Below, in pieces: positions 31,854 through 43,608 of a stretch of 64,000 nt of DNA. Both the position numbers and the translations under genes were made by a program. The DNA comes from Linum tenue (Eukaryota > Streptophyta > Magnoliopsida > Malpighiales > Linaceae). The stretch lies in the NCBI GenBank assembly GCA_946122785.1, contig CAMGYJ010000009.1, forward strand, positions 24,091,633 through 24,155,632. Reading direction: 5' to 3'. Position 1 is the stretch's first letter. Each line of letters starts with the position of its first letter. Below the pieces are notes generated by a model. The model had not been told where the DNA came from, made no database searches, and saw nothing but the letters and a program-made list of their open reading frames with translations.

Positions 31854-34669
31854 ATGAGTCATGAGTGGATATTGCTCAAAGATCATTGGTGTGCTGATTA
31901 TGAGTTGGGTGTTAATGAGTTCATGGAAGTTGCTTCTAAGCATGTTGATGCAATTGGTAGGGTTAGATGTCCGTGCAAGAACTGCAATAATCTCTACTTT
32001 AAGACATTAGTCCAGGTGCGGGGAGATATATTTAAGCATGGTATGGTCGAGACATATAAAACGTGGGTCCATCATGGTGAGTCTTATGGTGTTAGTAGTA
32101 ACGGTGAAAACCCACCGACTGAGTCTGACGATGTTCATAATGAAGAGAGTGGGTTACAGACAGACATGTCTGAAATGTTGGGTGATTTTGGTAGGGCAAA
32201 TGAGTGTCTAACAACCGCTGAACCTTCCCACGGTCCTAATAATAATGGTGCATTGGCAAGGCTCCTGAAAGATGCCAATTGCCCTATTTACCCTTATTGC
32301 AAAAAAATTTCAAAACTGTCCTATGTTATGAAAATGATGAACATCAAGATACAGACAAACAGTAGTGATAAAGCATTCAACCAATATCTTGAATTAATCA
32401 AGGAAGGTTTACCGAATGGGGAAACACTTCCCACTTCGTTCTATGAGGTGAAGAAGTATATGCGTGATCTTGGATTTGGTTACACCATCATCGATGCATG
32501 TCCCAATAACTGTGTTCTGTATAGGGGGCAGCTTGAAGCTGCTCGAGAATGTCCAAAATGTAAAGAACCTAGGTTTAAATCTGGTAAACAGAAAGATGTT
32601 GCCTTAAAGAGAGCTAGATATTTCCCCATTAAGGATAGGTTGCAGCGGTTGTTCACTACCAAAGATCTAGCAAAAGATATGCGGTGGCACAAGGATAAAC
32701 GCATTGATGATGATATGCTTAGGCATCCAGCTGATGGTAAAACGTGGAAGGATTTTGATCGGGATCACCCTTGGTTTGCTGCGGGTCCCAGGAATGTCAG
32801 ACTAGCGCTGCTTAGTGATGGGTTTAACCCATTCGGTAACATGAGCAACTGCTACAGTATGTGGCCTGTTGTCTTAACCCCGTACAACTTACCTCCTTGG
32901 TTATGTATGACCGACCCTTTTTTCCCCTTAGTGTCCTGATTCCTGGTCCCGAATACCCCGGGAATAACATTCATGTCTATCTAGAACCCGTTATAGAACA
33001 GTTGAATGAGTTGTGGCATGATGGGGTTCTTACATATGATGCTCATGCAAATGAATCTTTTCAATTGCGTGCTGCATTGCTGTGGACCATCAATGATTTC
33101 CCTGCATATGCCATGCTGTCTGGGTGGAGCACTAGGGGTAAACTGGCCTGCCCAGTGTGCAACATTGAGACTTGTTCTCAACGTTTGGAATATGGAAGCA
33201 AGGAGTGCTACATGGGGCATCGAAGGTAGTTGGACAAAGATCATCGTTGGAGGAGGAGTAAGAAGTTCAATGGGAAGCCAGAACACAGAAACAAACCTAA
33301 GCAATTATCAGGGGAAGAGATACTGCAACAGGTTGAAGCTGCGTTCAGTGGGGATGTTTATGTTCATGATGGTGGGAAACGGAAAAGGAGTGTTGCGGAG
33401 GACAAGTTGAATTGGAAAACAAGATCTTCCTTTTGGACTTTGCCATACTGGAAGTCTATTGACTTGCGACATAACATAGATGTCATGCATGTGGAGAAGA
33501 ACATTAGTGACAATGTTATAGGAACGATGATGAGCATTGATGGGAAAACAAAGGATACGCCAAATGCTCGCATGGATTTAAAACAGATGGGCATTAGGAA
33601 GGAATTACATTTAATTCCTGTTGGTGATAGGTTTAAGATGCCACAAGCCTTATACACACTAACAGCGCTGCAACGTAGGGAATTCTGCGACTGGTTGAAA
33701 TCTGTAAAATTTCCCGATGCTTATGCATCAAACATATCCCGGTGTGTGACTACTGATGGTAAGTCGGTGACAGGGTTTAAAAGCCACGATCACCACGTAT
33801 TTATACAACGATTGCTGCCTACTGTTGCTAATGGTTTCTTCACAAAAGAAGTTTACACTATTTTGGCTGAGTTGAGTGGTTTTTTCAGAGAGTTGTGTTC
33901 CAAAACAATATCCAAAGCCACTGTAAAAATTTTGGACCACAACATACCTCTAATTTTGTGTAAGCTTGAGATGTTATACCCTCCATCTTTTTTCGTGGTT
34001 ATGATGCACCTTCCCGTTCATCTACCCCATGAGGTAGAACTTGGTGGACCGGTACAGTATAGGTGGATGTATCCCATGGAAAGGTAGCCTTTTTCCTTTA
34101 CTTTTTCGTTCACACCATACTCTAATTTGTTAACCCACAATGTCCTTAACCTTATTTTATGGGCTGTTTTTTTGTGTACTTAGGTTTCTTGGTACCCTTA
34201 AAAGTTTTGTTCGAAATAGGGCTAACCCTGAGGGGTCCATTGCTGAAAGATATATTGCAAAAGAGTGCTCCGATTTTTGTTCTAGATACTTGGAAGGGTT
34301 TGAAACAAGGTCTTCTCGTCCTAACCGTAATGATGACGGGTTTGAAGGTGTTGAGTCTGAGGGCTTTCGTGTTTTTACCCAACAAGGTAGAACACTAGGA
34401 TCTACTCGTTATGACCCGATTTCAGTAGAAGAATTTGAGCAAATTCAATGGTATATACTTAATAATTGCGATGAAATTGAAGACATTATCAAGTAAGTAC
34501 AGTATAACTTTGACTAGTAAATGCAACGTTTTCTTTTACACATCTTTACTCCCCGACAATCTAATTCTTATCACTGCACAGCATGCATAAAGATGAGAAG
34601 GTTAAAGAGAATCCTAACATTTCCTATCAATCCCTTAAAGCTAACTTTCCGTCTTGGTTGAAGCAACAT
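31854..34669 (+). pseudogene. TNP2-type CACTA transposase, disrupted
   Basis: Starts MSHEWILLKDHW. The N-terminal transposase-associated domain has CPCKNC (about residues 40-45). The core has CPKCKEPRF, WHKDKR and LSDGFNPFG (an expected catalytic aspartate), then NIDVMHVEKN. Lesions are a frameshift near 32915 in the TTTTTTCCCC run and a TAG at 33227-33229 where the frame continues directly. Exon ends read as 34083 (AAAG-gtagcc), 34184-34492 and 34582-34669, all with GT-AG borders and matching phases. The usual C-terminal domain after the ..WLKQH exon is not found, so an internal deletion between this gene and the next is likely. Confidence 0.85.
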
Positions 34670-34775
34670 GTAAGTTATGGTGGATGACTGATTTAACTTT
34701 TTTGTTTCATTATAATGACTGATTTCCTTGCTAATCCCTTAGAGCTAACTTTTTTGTTCTGTTCACAAACGCTTC

Positions 34776-35980
34776 TTGAACTACAAGTACACCTGTCATA
34801 AACACTACAAGGAACAGGAAGACCCCACCAAAGCTCGTCTGAACCCTCCAGAAGGAGTGAAACAGGAAGACTGGGAGGCCCTCTGTGAGCACTTTGAGAG
34901 TGATCGATTCAAGGTAAAACTTGCCGTGTTTGGATATTTGATGACACTTGTACAAGATGAGATCTTAGCACACATTTCTGTTTGCAGGGGCGGAGCACAA
35001 ATAACATACAAAACCAGGCTAAGCAGCAGTATGCTCACACTACTAGGGCAAAATCCCACGACCAGAGAGTGTATGAGATGGTAAAGCATTAAGTTTTATT
35101 TACATCTTTGTACAACAACAAATCTGAATTTGAACAGATGACCATAAACTAGGGGTAAATAGGCCACTTACCACACCTTTACCATGTTTGAACATTTGAA
35201 CTATCATGTATAGGAGCAAAAGAAGCTGGCTGCACAAGCAGCTCAAACGGAGCAGGTAGATGACCAGGATGATGATGCGGTGCCCGTTGACATTGAGCTA
35301 TATGCCAACACGCACAAGAAGGCAAGTGATGGTACTTGGGTGAGCGAGGAACAGAAAGCGAATTATGTAAGCCCTTCTGCTCCTCTTATATTGTGTACCT
35401 AGTCCACGAACATGAATGGATATTCGATGTATAGTTATTGTAATAGGTTGATTGAATTAAAAGGGAACAATTATTACTGTGGTCTGGTTTATTATGCGCC
35501 TCCTGTTACTGTGGTGTGACTTTTATTTTGCTTTGCATCTTGTTGGGGCCTGTATATTTGGGTGGTGACTTTTATTTTGGTGCAATATAGGAGGCGATGC
35601 TGGCCCTCCATCTCCAAGCAAAGGCAGATGGGAATCCACTGCTGGGTCGTGACATCGTTCAGAAGGTCTTGCAGAGGAAGCTCAAGTATGGACCTAAAGA
35701 AGCAGTGAGGAAGTCGGCAAGAGAAGTTCAGCTGGAAGCAGAACTGGCAGCAGCAAAGGCAGAGGCGGAAAGTAAGACCAAGGAGTTGGAGGCCAAGCTG
35801 GTAGAGCAGGATGAGAAGATTAAAGCTCGGGATGAGGAGATTGAAAAACATAAAGTAGAGCTTGATCTGCAACATGAACGTTTGGCTAACCAAGGGGAAA
35901 AGATGGAACAAATGCGCTTGGCACAAGAGAAGATGCAAAAGAGTATGGAAACCGTCCTCGCCAAACTCAGCAGGAAATGA
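34776..35980 (+). CDS. TNPA-like CACTA protein (plant transposase, Ptta/En/Spm type), 5' part unclear
   Basis: Four exons in consistent phase: to 34913, 34988-35079, 35214-35366 and 35591-35980, all with GT-AG borders. The first has YKEQEDPTKARLNPPEG and WEALCEHF. Later exons have AKSHDQRVYEM and VDIELYANTHKK..DGTWVSEE, the word order of the En/Spm-associated Transposase_24 family. The last exon ends in a long charged coiled coil (about residues 40-125 of that exon: EAELAAAKAEAE...KHKVELDLQHERL). Family members bind subterminal repeats. The 5' exon joins the region after the TNP2 remnant and cannot be fixed, so the protein may be truncated at its start. Confidence 0.7.
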
Positions 35981-37509
35981 TTGCACCAGGTACATAGCTA
36001 TTATTGAATGCATGAATTTCATCTATAGAACTTAGTCAATCTGTTAGGAACAATTATGCACGAATGTGAAGTCTCAATCTAGCTTCTTCTCAAATTGCAA
36101 TTGCAGGTGTGGACGCATCCCTGCATGACCGTGTGTTCATATGACTTGAGGAGGTTGCGTCTTAGCGAATGTTTTCCTGAACGGAATTATTTATAAGTAG
36201 TTGTCGGCTGCAAACCCATTTTGGACAATATGGTTGTGTCGAACAGAATGTAGGAGTGTGTGATATGATGCAGGAATATTATCTATTTTGCGTCTTTGTA
36301 AGCTGTGAGCTAGGACCCTGAATATTCAGCGTTTTCTAAATGAATGTGACTGTCGGCTTGTTTTATGACATATTTTATGTGTATTTCGCTTGTCACATTT
36401 ACTGCTTACAGGAACGAACAAATTATGACAATGTTCCATTATCAGTTTATGTTTTAAATATGACAAACAATTTAGTATCCTGACGTATATATTGTCAGAT
36501 AAATGGTATTACGACAAAGCATATCCATATTATGACAAACTGGACCGTCACTGAATACATAAAATATGACAAAATTATTTTATCATATGTGATTTCTAAG
36601 GGCACGTGCCCTACAGCTTAAAGTGACGAATGTGAATGACAAACAGTTCCCTCATAATATCTCGTTTAGTCAGTTGGTTGTATTAAAGTGTGACAAAATA
36701 AACAGTCTAATGTGACAAGATCTTTCGTCATGGTAGGACAACATATTATGACAACGATATATTGTCAAGTTGGCCGAACAATATTATGACAACCGAAAAA
36801 TTAAACTTTATCACATTAGACCTAATACGACGGAGCAAAGCTGATAAAGCCTTTTTGTCATAACACTTGTCACATTAGACAAAAAGTGACAAAATGGCAC
36901 ACTAAAATGACAAATTGGGTGCGTCACAAAATACCTAATTTCTTGTAGTGCTATCTTGTGGTACTTACTACGGGTGGGCACGTGGGTGGTTAATCCGCGG
37001 GTTGAGGTCGAACCACCCGCAGATAACCCGAACCGCAAGCAGTGGTTGGATTGATGTGGGTGGATTGCGGGTTGATAAATCTCCTACTGGCACTTATGTG
37101 GGTGGGTGGTGGGTGGATTGCGGGTCACTCAATGATCTGCACTATATTTTCATATGATAAAATGATTTTTTCTTATTCTATCGAATATTCATCATATTTC
37201 CTAACCGCACTACACACTGACCATCTACTTCTAAAAATAGAGAATATATAATATTTTTAGACATTAGGCTACTATTATTGGTTATTATGTTGTGTAATGA
37301 TTCGGGTCCAATTGTACACATTTTACCCCCACATTTCTTGATAATTTGGCTTTGCATTTCATTGTCCCTCGAGATATTTCAAGCTAGGTTGTGCTTGTTT
37401 TGATACATGTTAGGTCCTAGCACGTGTGGAAGGGTCGAGGATGAGTTTTAGGACGATTGGAGGTCGAAAAGCACACAAACTGAAGAAAAGTCCAAATAGT
37501 GACAATGCC

Positions 37510-37890
37510 CCCTGACTGTGAAGCGCAGGCGTCTAGGAATCAGCCGCAGTTCATGATCAGAGCTGCGAGTTCACGATCGCCAGGATCGTGAACTGGAACC
37601 ATAAACCGTGAACTGTGAAGCGTCCAGAGGGGTTTCAGAGGTTACTGACGCCAAGGCAGTTCACGGACGCTAAGACCGTGAACTGGAGCCATAGACTGTG
37701 AACCCCCAGAAGTGAAGCAGCGCATTTTGATCAGAGTTCACAGACGCGGCCTGATGTTCACGGCCGTGAACTGGGAGTGTGAACTGGGCGCGACTAGGTA
37801 TAAATAGAGAGCCGAAAGGAGGAAGAGAGGGAGTTTTTCGAGGGTTTATAGTTTTCAGAATAAAGAGGGTTTTCTAGTGAGTGATCAGAA
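37510..37890. repeat. GTTCAC/GTGAAC word array upstream of the LTR TATA box
   Basis: The six-base word GTGAAC or its complement GTTCAC occurs about ten times in 380 bp, including a perfect 16-bp palindrome GTTCACGGCCGTGAAC at 37756-37771. It ends at the GGTATAAATAGAG box, so it occupies the position of an LTR enhancer. Confidence 0.65.
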
Positions 37891-38006
37891 CTGGGACTGT
37901 GAACTGGGCACGACTGGGTATAAATAGAGAGTCGAAAGGAGGAAGAGAGGGAGTTTTTCGAGGGTTTATAGTTTTCAGAATAAAGAGGGTTTTCTAGTGA
38001 GTGATT
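37767..38006 (+). repeat. 120-bp tandem duplication including the LTR TATA box
   Basis: Two units of exactly 120 bp (TAAATAGAGA at 37801 and 37921) differ at only a few bases. Each holds GTATAAATAGAG and the downstream leader, so the LTR has two core promoters in series. Confidence 0.8.
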
Positions 38007-39560
38007 AGGATTTCTTCTTCCCATTATAGAGAGAGAAAGTTCCATCAAAGGAGGAAGAAGGAGATTGGGCTCAATTCAAGCTAGAGGATTGAAGATCTCT
38101 TCTTCTCAAGGGAGATTCAAGCACGAAGGAAGGAAGACACTCATCTCTCCATGATTCTTTCTCTCCTTTTTGTTGTTTTCCTTTGCCTAGCTATGGATTA
38201 GCCTTCCTACTCACTTGGGTATTGTGAATCCTAGTCTAGATGTGTGTTAGGATGTAAGAACTTGATTCTATTGTGTTGATTGTGTGTTTTATATAATATT
38301 TGAGGTATTAATCATGAATGATTGGGTGTTGCTTGTATTATCTCATTATTGGGTCAAATTAACCTAGAAGGTAGAAATCCCCCTTTGGCCCATAGGGAGT
38401 TTGATTTCCTAGTCACTTGGGTAACCCCATTTGGGTTAATCTAGGGACAAAACCTCAAGTATCGGAGTAGTACCATGATCCCATCATGGTTGGTCACTCT
38501 CCGCCGTCCGGATTAACTTCCGAGGGTTGGGTCTTGCAACCGTTAGTTGATTAGTTAAGAGGGCTAGATCATCTAGCCTATTGTTGTCATCCTTAGCCGA
38601 AAGGTTAAGAGAGTTAGTCTACTAAATTAATGCAACAATCCATAATTGGTCAACTAAGAGAGTTAGGGTTTCCTCGGTTTGTTTGATTAAGAGAGCTAGG
38701 CCTCCTAGCTTATTGTTGCAATCCTTAGCCAAGCGGTTAAGAGAGCTAGGTTCGCTAGCTTATAGTAGCAATCATTGATTGACCGACTAGGAGGGCTCGA
38801 TCCAAGCTTTTTGCACCCGCTTCGCGGTATATAAACACATCCTTCACACTAGAGTTTCGTTCATTGATTCCTGGCACGAGACTAGGGGGAGCAATACCCG
38901 GGTGAGGTCCTCTCATATATAATTCCCCTCGATTTTCTTTACTTGGTCGTTTATTTTATAGTTTTCCTAGTTTTAAAACCAACACCGTTTTGCTAGATAA
39001 CAACTTAAGCGCTTGAAGTAGGGGTATATGGACCGGCCCGGGTTGATAATTTAAATACTTGCCCTATACTGCACCCGACTAGAGTTTAAAAACTTGGGCT
39101 CTAGTCGGGATTAATTCGCGGTGCAGTTCTGAGGTGAGTCATGTAATATCCCTAAGATATTGGATTCACATTATAATCTATTAATTTTATCAAAGTCACA
39201 AAATGCACCAGTTTTCTCAAATTCTCTACACAATTGGTTGGTAGAGTATTGAAAATTTGATGTAAATACTACATGGATTCACATGAGACAAAGTGGGAAG
39301 TGTTTAAAATGATACAATCATACTAATTTACGATAAACTCATTATATATGTTATGAAACTTTCTTAGTGTCTAGGTGGACAATTACTTTTGCGGGTTAAC
39401 CCACAACCCAACCGCACCCATCCGTCACTCACCCAACCCAACATGTAGAAGAATGTGGGTGGATAGTGGGTCACAATTATACCAACCCGCTAGTGAGCGG
39501 GTGGGTCAATTTGAGACCAAAATCCACCTAACCTGTCCATTGCCCACCCCTAGTACTTAC

Positions 39561-40379
39561 CTTGCTAATGCACATGACCACATCAATACATCCATGAAAA
39601 CTACAGTCCGACTTTCATGATTTGTCTTGTACTGCGATTATTTCATATTAAACTAAGTAACTATGAATGATACATATTGTCAATTATCCTATAAGATAAA
39701 AGATTTAAATAATTGAAAGCATCTAAAAAAATTGGTATTCAGAATTGTATTCTTTTAAACTCACCCATTTGTCCAGTCATACCATACGATCAAGAGATTT
39801 AGGATTTAACGGTTAACCAAACTAAAACTTTCAAAAAAAAGGGCCACTTACCGTTTACATAACAATATCGTTGCTTTAATAGTTCTAAAAATTAATATGA
39901 AGTTAAGAATTCTATATCACATCTACACATTCGATACTGCAATTCAATATTCAAATCAATGATATTGGGTTGCAATTTTAAAATTATCCTCCATTTATAA
40001 GATAGACATAAATTAAATTTATTATTAAACTCAAATTAAAATAATCAAAATATGAAAATTCAAAATTCAAATAACAAAAAAAGTACTTACGAAAGAGCTA
40101 GTGGGCTAGCTAACAGTAGTGGGAAAGTCATATTATATTTAGATTTTAGGTTTTTCAGATTTTGTATTTAAAAAATACAAAACATTTCTTTAGTGTAGTT
40201 GGTAATGGTTGTTGTTTTCTTTTGGAAAGACGATGGTTCAAATCCCGAGATTGATGTATTTTTTTTATGAATAAATAATGATTATGAAAACAAAAATACC
40301 CTTCCTACTTTCGCTCTCGTTGCAGGAAATTTGAAATGCTGAAAAACTGCTCACAACTCTGCTATTATATATTTGTAGA
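39561..40379 (-). mobile_element. Helitron 5'-terminal portion, minus orientation
   Basis: The reverse strand starts TCTACAAATATATAATAGCA at 40379 with host T at 40380, a good Helitron 5' terminus. The adjacent 200 bp matches 7830-8040 and 9510-9690. The 3' end was not found, so the left limit (set at the hAT target duplication) is arbitrary. No gene between 39561 and 40180. Confidence 0.5.
40191..40245 (+). repeat. tRNA-like (SINE-type) A/B-box segment, copy 3
   Basis: TAGTGTAGTTGG (40191-40202) and GGTTCAAATCC (40235-40245), both close to Pol III box consensus, 130-190 bp inside the Helitron 5' end as in copies 1 and 2. Confidence 0.55.
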
Positions 40380-41245
40380 TTGGTTATGGGTTGACAAACG
40401 AACTAGTGGAGCAAACCACATAAACATTAGGAAAAATTGTGTGTTAGGATCCATAGTTGTTCACCTATTGAGTATCATGTCAAGAGAGCACATATAAAAA
40501 ACATCTTTGAAGGGGAATGGGATCCCAACAGTGAAGACTATGCAATGACACTATCAACATAAACACTCTCATGTCGAGATCGTTAATTGTCCTTAAATAG
40601 AGAAGTTCATTTGAAAAATTAGAAGAAACGACAGGTTGGAAATATTACTTGTTGAATAGGCGAGCAATGTGAGTATACAGAAACAGTTCCCTCCGCTTTG
40701 GATCTATTTTCATTCTCAAATCGATAAGTACATAGGGAGAATGCATAAAAACAACAACCTAGAAATGATTTTCAAGGAAGAGAAGGAATTTCATGGGAGA
40801 AGATTGATGGTTTCCATTGTAAAAATAAACACACTTGATTTAGGATACACTGTGATTATTAAATACAACAATGTTAGAAAACCCCATCATAGAGTTCAAG
40901 ATCATCACCATTTACAAACTGAAAAGCAAGTCATGAAAATATATGCAAAAAGAATGCTGACAATGAGATTCATTGGCAAACAAGCAAGATGTATTAGATA
41001 ATATGAGTGTGAAAAATTAAATTAATGTCACCACAAAAATGATGTTGTGGTTCAATCATCATCCTCAAATTGATATATACATCAAGAAAACAAATATAAT
41101 AACGGATTGAAAAATGAACAGAGATGACTATATGGTTAATGGTGAAGCACATAGAAACATATGCAACAACTGTTCAAAAATTAATATTACGGTAATAACT
41201 ATTTATTAGTGAAATATTTTATTTATTTATTTTATTAATCAAACC
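40380..41245. other. Intergenic stretch without recognised gene
   Basis: A 110-codon frame at 40669-41001 lacks any family I know. A short coding-like run (about 40465-40555) also lies here. Both may be relics. Nothing is supported as a gene. Confidence 0.35.
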
Positions 41246-41559
41246 CAATGCAGTCAAAATCGCGTTTTAAAACTTAAAAAACTTACGATTTTACGCTTTT
41301 AGGTCACAAAAACGCTTTCGTTTCCATATAAAAGGTTAAGTGTATAAAATCGGACTAAGTTGCTGGCATGAATCGCATGTATTAAGTACCTTATCTAAAT
41401 TTTGTACATTCATATTTTGCATAGCATATGTCCTACTTAATAGAATTTTAGTTATTTTTCAATATGCATAAAAAACTTATGCTTTTACGCTTTGATTCTA
41501 CGCTTTACGATTTTATCCCTTTGCCGCTTCTTGATAGAATCGCGCTTTTGACTGCATTG
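41246..41559. mobile_element. hAT-type MITE upstream of the L3 gene
   Basis: The terminus CAATGCAGTCAAAA is inverted at the right end. A perfect 8-bp duplication ATCAAACC (41238-41245, 41560-41567) flanks it. The 314-bp interior has repeated TTTTACGCTTT words and no ORF. Confidence 0.8.
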
Positions 41560-41785
41560 ATCAAACCTATTGAAATGTTATTAATTAGTTAAACGTTAAT
41601 TCTCCATTAACTTTTTTGGTTTTTATAATTTTTAGAATTTCGATAAATTTAATTAATAAAAGAAATTCAAAAAATATTTAATTAATAAATAGTCATTAGT
41701 CATTTCTCATCATTACCAAAATAAAAAAAATATTAAAGTTTCAGAAACGAAAACCGACAAAACGCCCCGTTTGATCTTCTTTACT

Positions 41786-41873
41786 TGGGCTTCGGCCTTC
41801 CTGTGAAGTGTGAATGTGGTGACGGGAATACTGGATCAACCGATCAAGTGAATCCCTTCCTTCTAAAACCCTA
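41786..41873 (+). promoter_or_regulatory. Site II and telo-box motifs of the L3 promoter
   Basis: TGGGCT (41786-41791) is a site II element and AAACCCTA (41866-41873) a telo-box. This pair is known from plant promoters of ribosomal and mitochondrial protein genes expressed in dividing cells. No TATA box is clear. They lie 170 and 90 bp before the ATG. Confidence 0.6.
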
Positions 41874-41955
41874 GCCTCCGCCCCTCCCGTTCATCAAGAT
41901 TCAAGAGAGACAACGCTGTCTGTACCGGCAAAGCAGAGCTCTACCCAGGCCAAAT

Positions 41956-43608
41956 ATGTCCTCCGCCGCCGCGTCAAGGCGTTTGGTTTCCGGTCTCCAC
42001 CACCTCCTGTCGCTTTCCTCCAGATCATCCTCTGCCGCAGTAGTCACCCATCCGCCATCTCCATTTCATCAATTTCTGAGGGGCTTCACTGCGAGTTCCG
42101 ATGTACTGCTCCAGCAGCCGCAGGAAATTGTTTTGCCCACACGAGTCATCGAATCCAAGCCCGGCGCCATGTCCCCGTCGTCCAAGCGAACGGGACTCAT
42201 CGCTGTCAAGTGCGGGATGACTGGTCTTTGGGACAAATGGGGTGCCAGGGTTCCCATCACCGTTCTCTGGGTCGACGACAACATCGTCTCTCAGGTCAAG
42301 ACTATCGAGAAAGAAGGGATTTTCGCTTTGCAGGTAAGAATCAAGACATTGCCATGCTTTCCGTTCACTGTCTTTTTGTAATTTTTGGGGATTGAAAGGT
42401 TAAATATGGTGTTTGCGTGGTTAGATCGGTTGCGGCCAGAAGAAGGCAAAGCATTTAACGAAGCCTGAAGTGGGTCATTTCAGAGCGCAGGGTGTTCCTC
42501 TGAAGAGGAAATTGAGGGAATTCCCAGTCACTGAAGATGCGCTGCTGCCCCTCGGCACTTCTCTTGGCGTTCGTCATTTCGTTCCTGGTCAATATGTTGA
42601 TGTCACTGGAATCACCATGGGAAAGGGTTTCCAGGTTAAGAAACTTTCGCTTTGTTATTTGGAATTGTTTAACTGAATGTGAACGTTTGATGGTCGATAG
42701 AATGGTGATTTACCTACCAGAAAGCAAATTGGAATTTCTTGTGCCTGTATGCAGGGTGGAATGAAAAGGCATGGGTTTAAAGGAGGGCCAGCGAGTCATG
42801 GTGCATCGTTATCGCACAGAAGTATTGGTTCTACTGGTCAGAGGGATGCTCCTGGTAAGGTCCGTGCTGCCCTTAATACTATCGAGTTCTCTGTTTGCTG
42901 TACAGTTCTGTTAAATTAGCTCAATTTAGTCATTCCTTAGCAATATGTTGATTGGCCGTTGAATCATTAGTACGTGATCTGAAACAAACTCCCGATTTCT
43001 TTTGGTTGTGGAAGTTTCCTTCTTAGATAGTAGACATGTTGGTGGTTTAAAGCTCAACCTGTTAGCTTTCGAAGTTTAAGTTTCTAGACTAAATTAAGCT
43101 CTGCGGAGTGTCTTCTTATGATTCTGATACCCATCGACTACGTTACCACCTGCTTTGCATTAGTTTTTTTATATGGTGAGGTTGGATATGTTATACGCAT
43201 ATATTTGTTGTGCAGGTTTTTAAAGGGAAAAAAATGCCTGGGCGTATGGGTGGCAAGCAAAGAACGGTGAAGAACGTATGGATATACAAGATCGACCCAG
43301 TTAGGAACTTGATCTGGGTGAAAGGCCAAGTATAGCTCATCTCACCTTCATCTCCATTTCATATGCAAACTCATAAAATGGATCTTTTGCTGTGTAGATT
43401 GTCAGGTTGTATGAACAGTTGGCCTCTTGTTGTGTAGGTACCGGGAGCAGAAGGTAATTTCGTGTTTATTAAAGACGCAGTGTACAGGAAGCACGAGATT
43501 TCATTGCTTCCTTTCCCAACGTATTTTCCGGGAGATGGCGAGGATGATAGGTTGGAACCCTTGGTTGCCGATCTTGGAGAAGTAGATCCATTCATGCTAG
43601 GAGATTAG
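41956..43608 (+). CDS. RPL3B: Mitochondrial large-subunit ribosomal protein L3 (uL3m)
   Basis: Five exons: 41956-42333, 42425-42634, 42755-42859, 43216-43329 and 43438-43608, every intron GT-AG and phase 0, giving 325 residues. The first 50 or so residues are rich in serine, arginine and alanine and fit a mitochondrial transit peptide. The body has [13 protein letters not shown] at the start of the L3 fold, [14 protein letters not shown], the [18 protein letters not shown] loop that reaches toward the peptidyl-transferase centre, [20 protein letters not shown], and a tail ending EVDPFML. Length and motif order match plant organellar L3 (bacterial type). ATG 41956 is the first in frame and starts the presequence. 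It builds the mitochondrial 50S subunit. No defect is seen. Confidence 0.93.

Larger units (their letters stand above)
30457..36950 (+). mobile_element. CACTA (En/Spm-type) DNA transposon, about 6.5 kb
   Basis: The inverted terminus CACTACAAGAAATT stands at both ends, with a 3-bp duplication CTA (30454-30456, 36951-36953). Subterminal regions (30470-30780 and 36370-36930) are packed with TGACAAA/TTTGTCA words in both orientations, the expected binding repeats for the element protein. Inside, in order, are a TNP2-type transposase and a TNPA-like protein, the usual two products of this superfamily. The ends look competent, but the transposase frame is broken. It could move only if supplied in trans. 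Confidence 0.9.
37298..39141 (+). mobile_element. Solo LTR inside the hAT element
   Basis: The 1,844-bp segment begins TGATTCGGG and ends GGTGAGTCA, flanked by a perfect 5-bp duplication TGTAA (37293-37297, 39142-39146). It contains a duplicated TATA region (37798 and 37918) and several copies of the word TTAAGAGAGCTAGG (38555-38760). No internal region remains. Plus orientation is inferred from the TATA boxes. It is probably of gypsy origin. Confidence 0.85.
36969..39552. mobile_element. Non-autonomous hAT element carrying a solo LTR
   Basis: Ends TACGGGTGGGC and, inverted, TAGGGGTGGGCA at 39552, with a perfect 8-bp duplication GTACTTAC (36961-36968, 39553-39560). It inserted 18 bp from the CACTA terminus. 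Without the solo LTR it is about 735 bp, AT-rich with GGGTGG/CCACCC-rich arms and no transposase. Confidence 0.85.

Noticed and set aside
37510..38760. CRISPR-like array
   Set aside because: Repeats are irregular words in a solo LTR of a plant genome; no constant repeat-spacer pattern.
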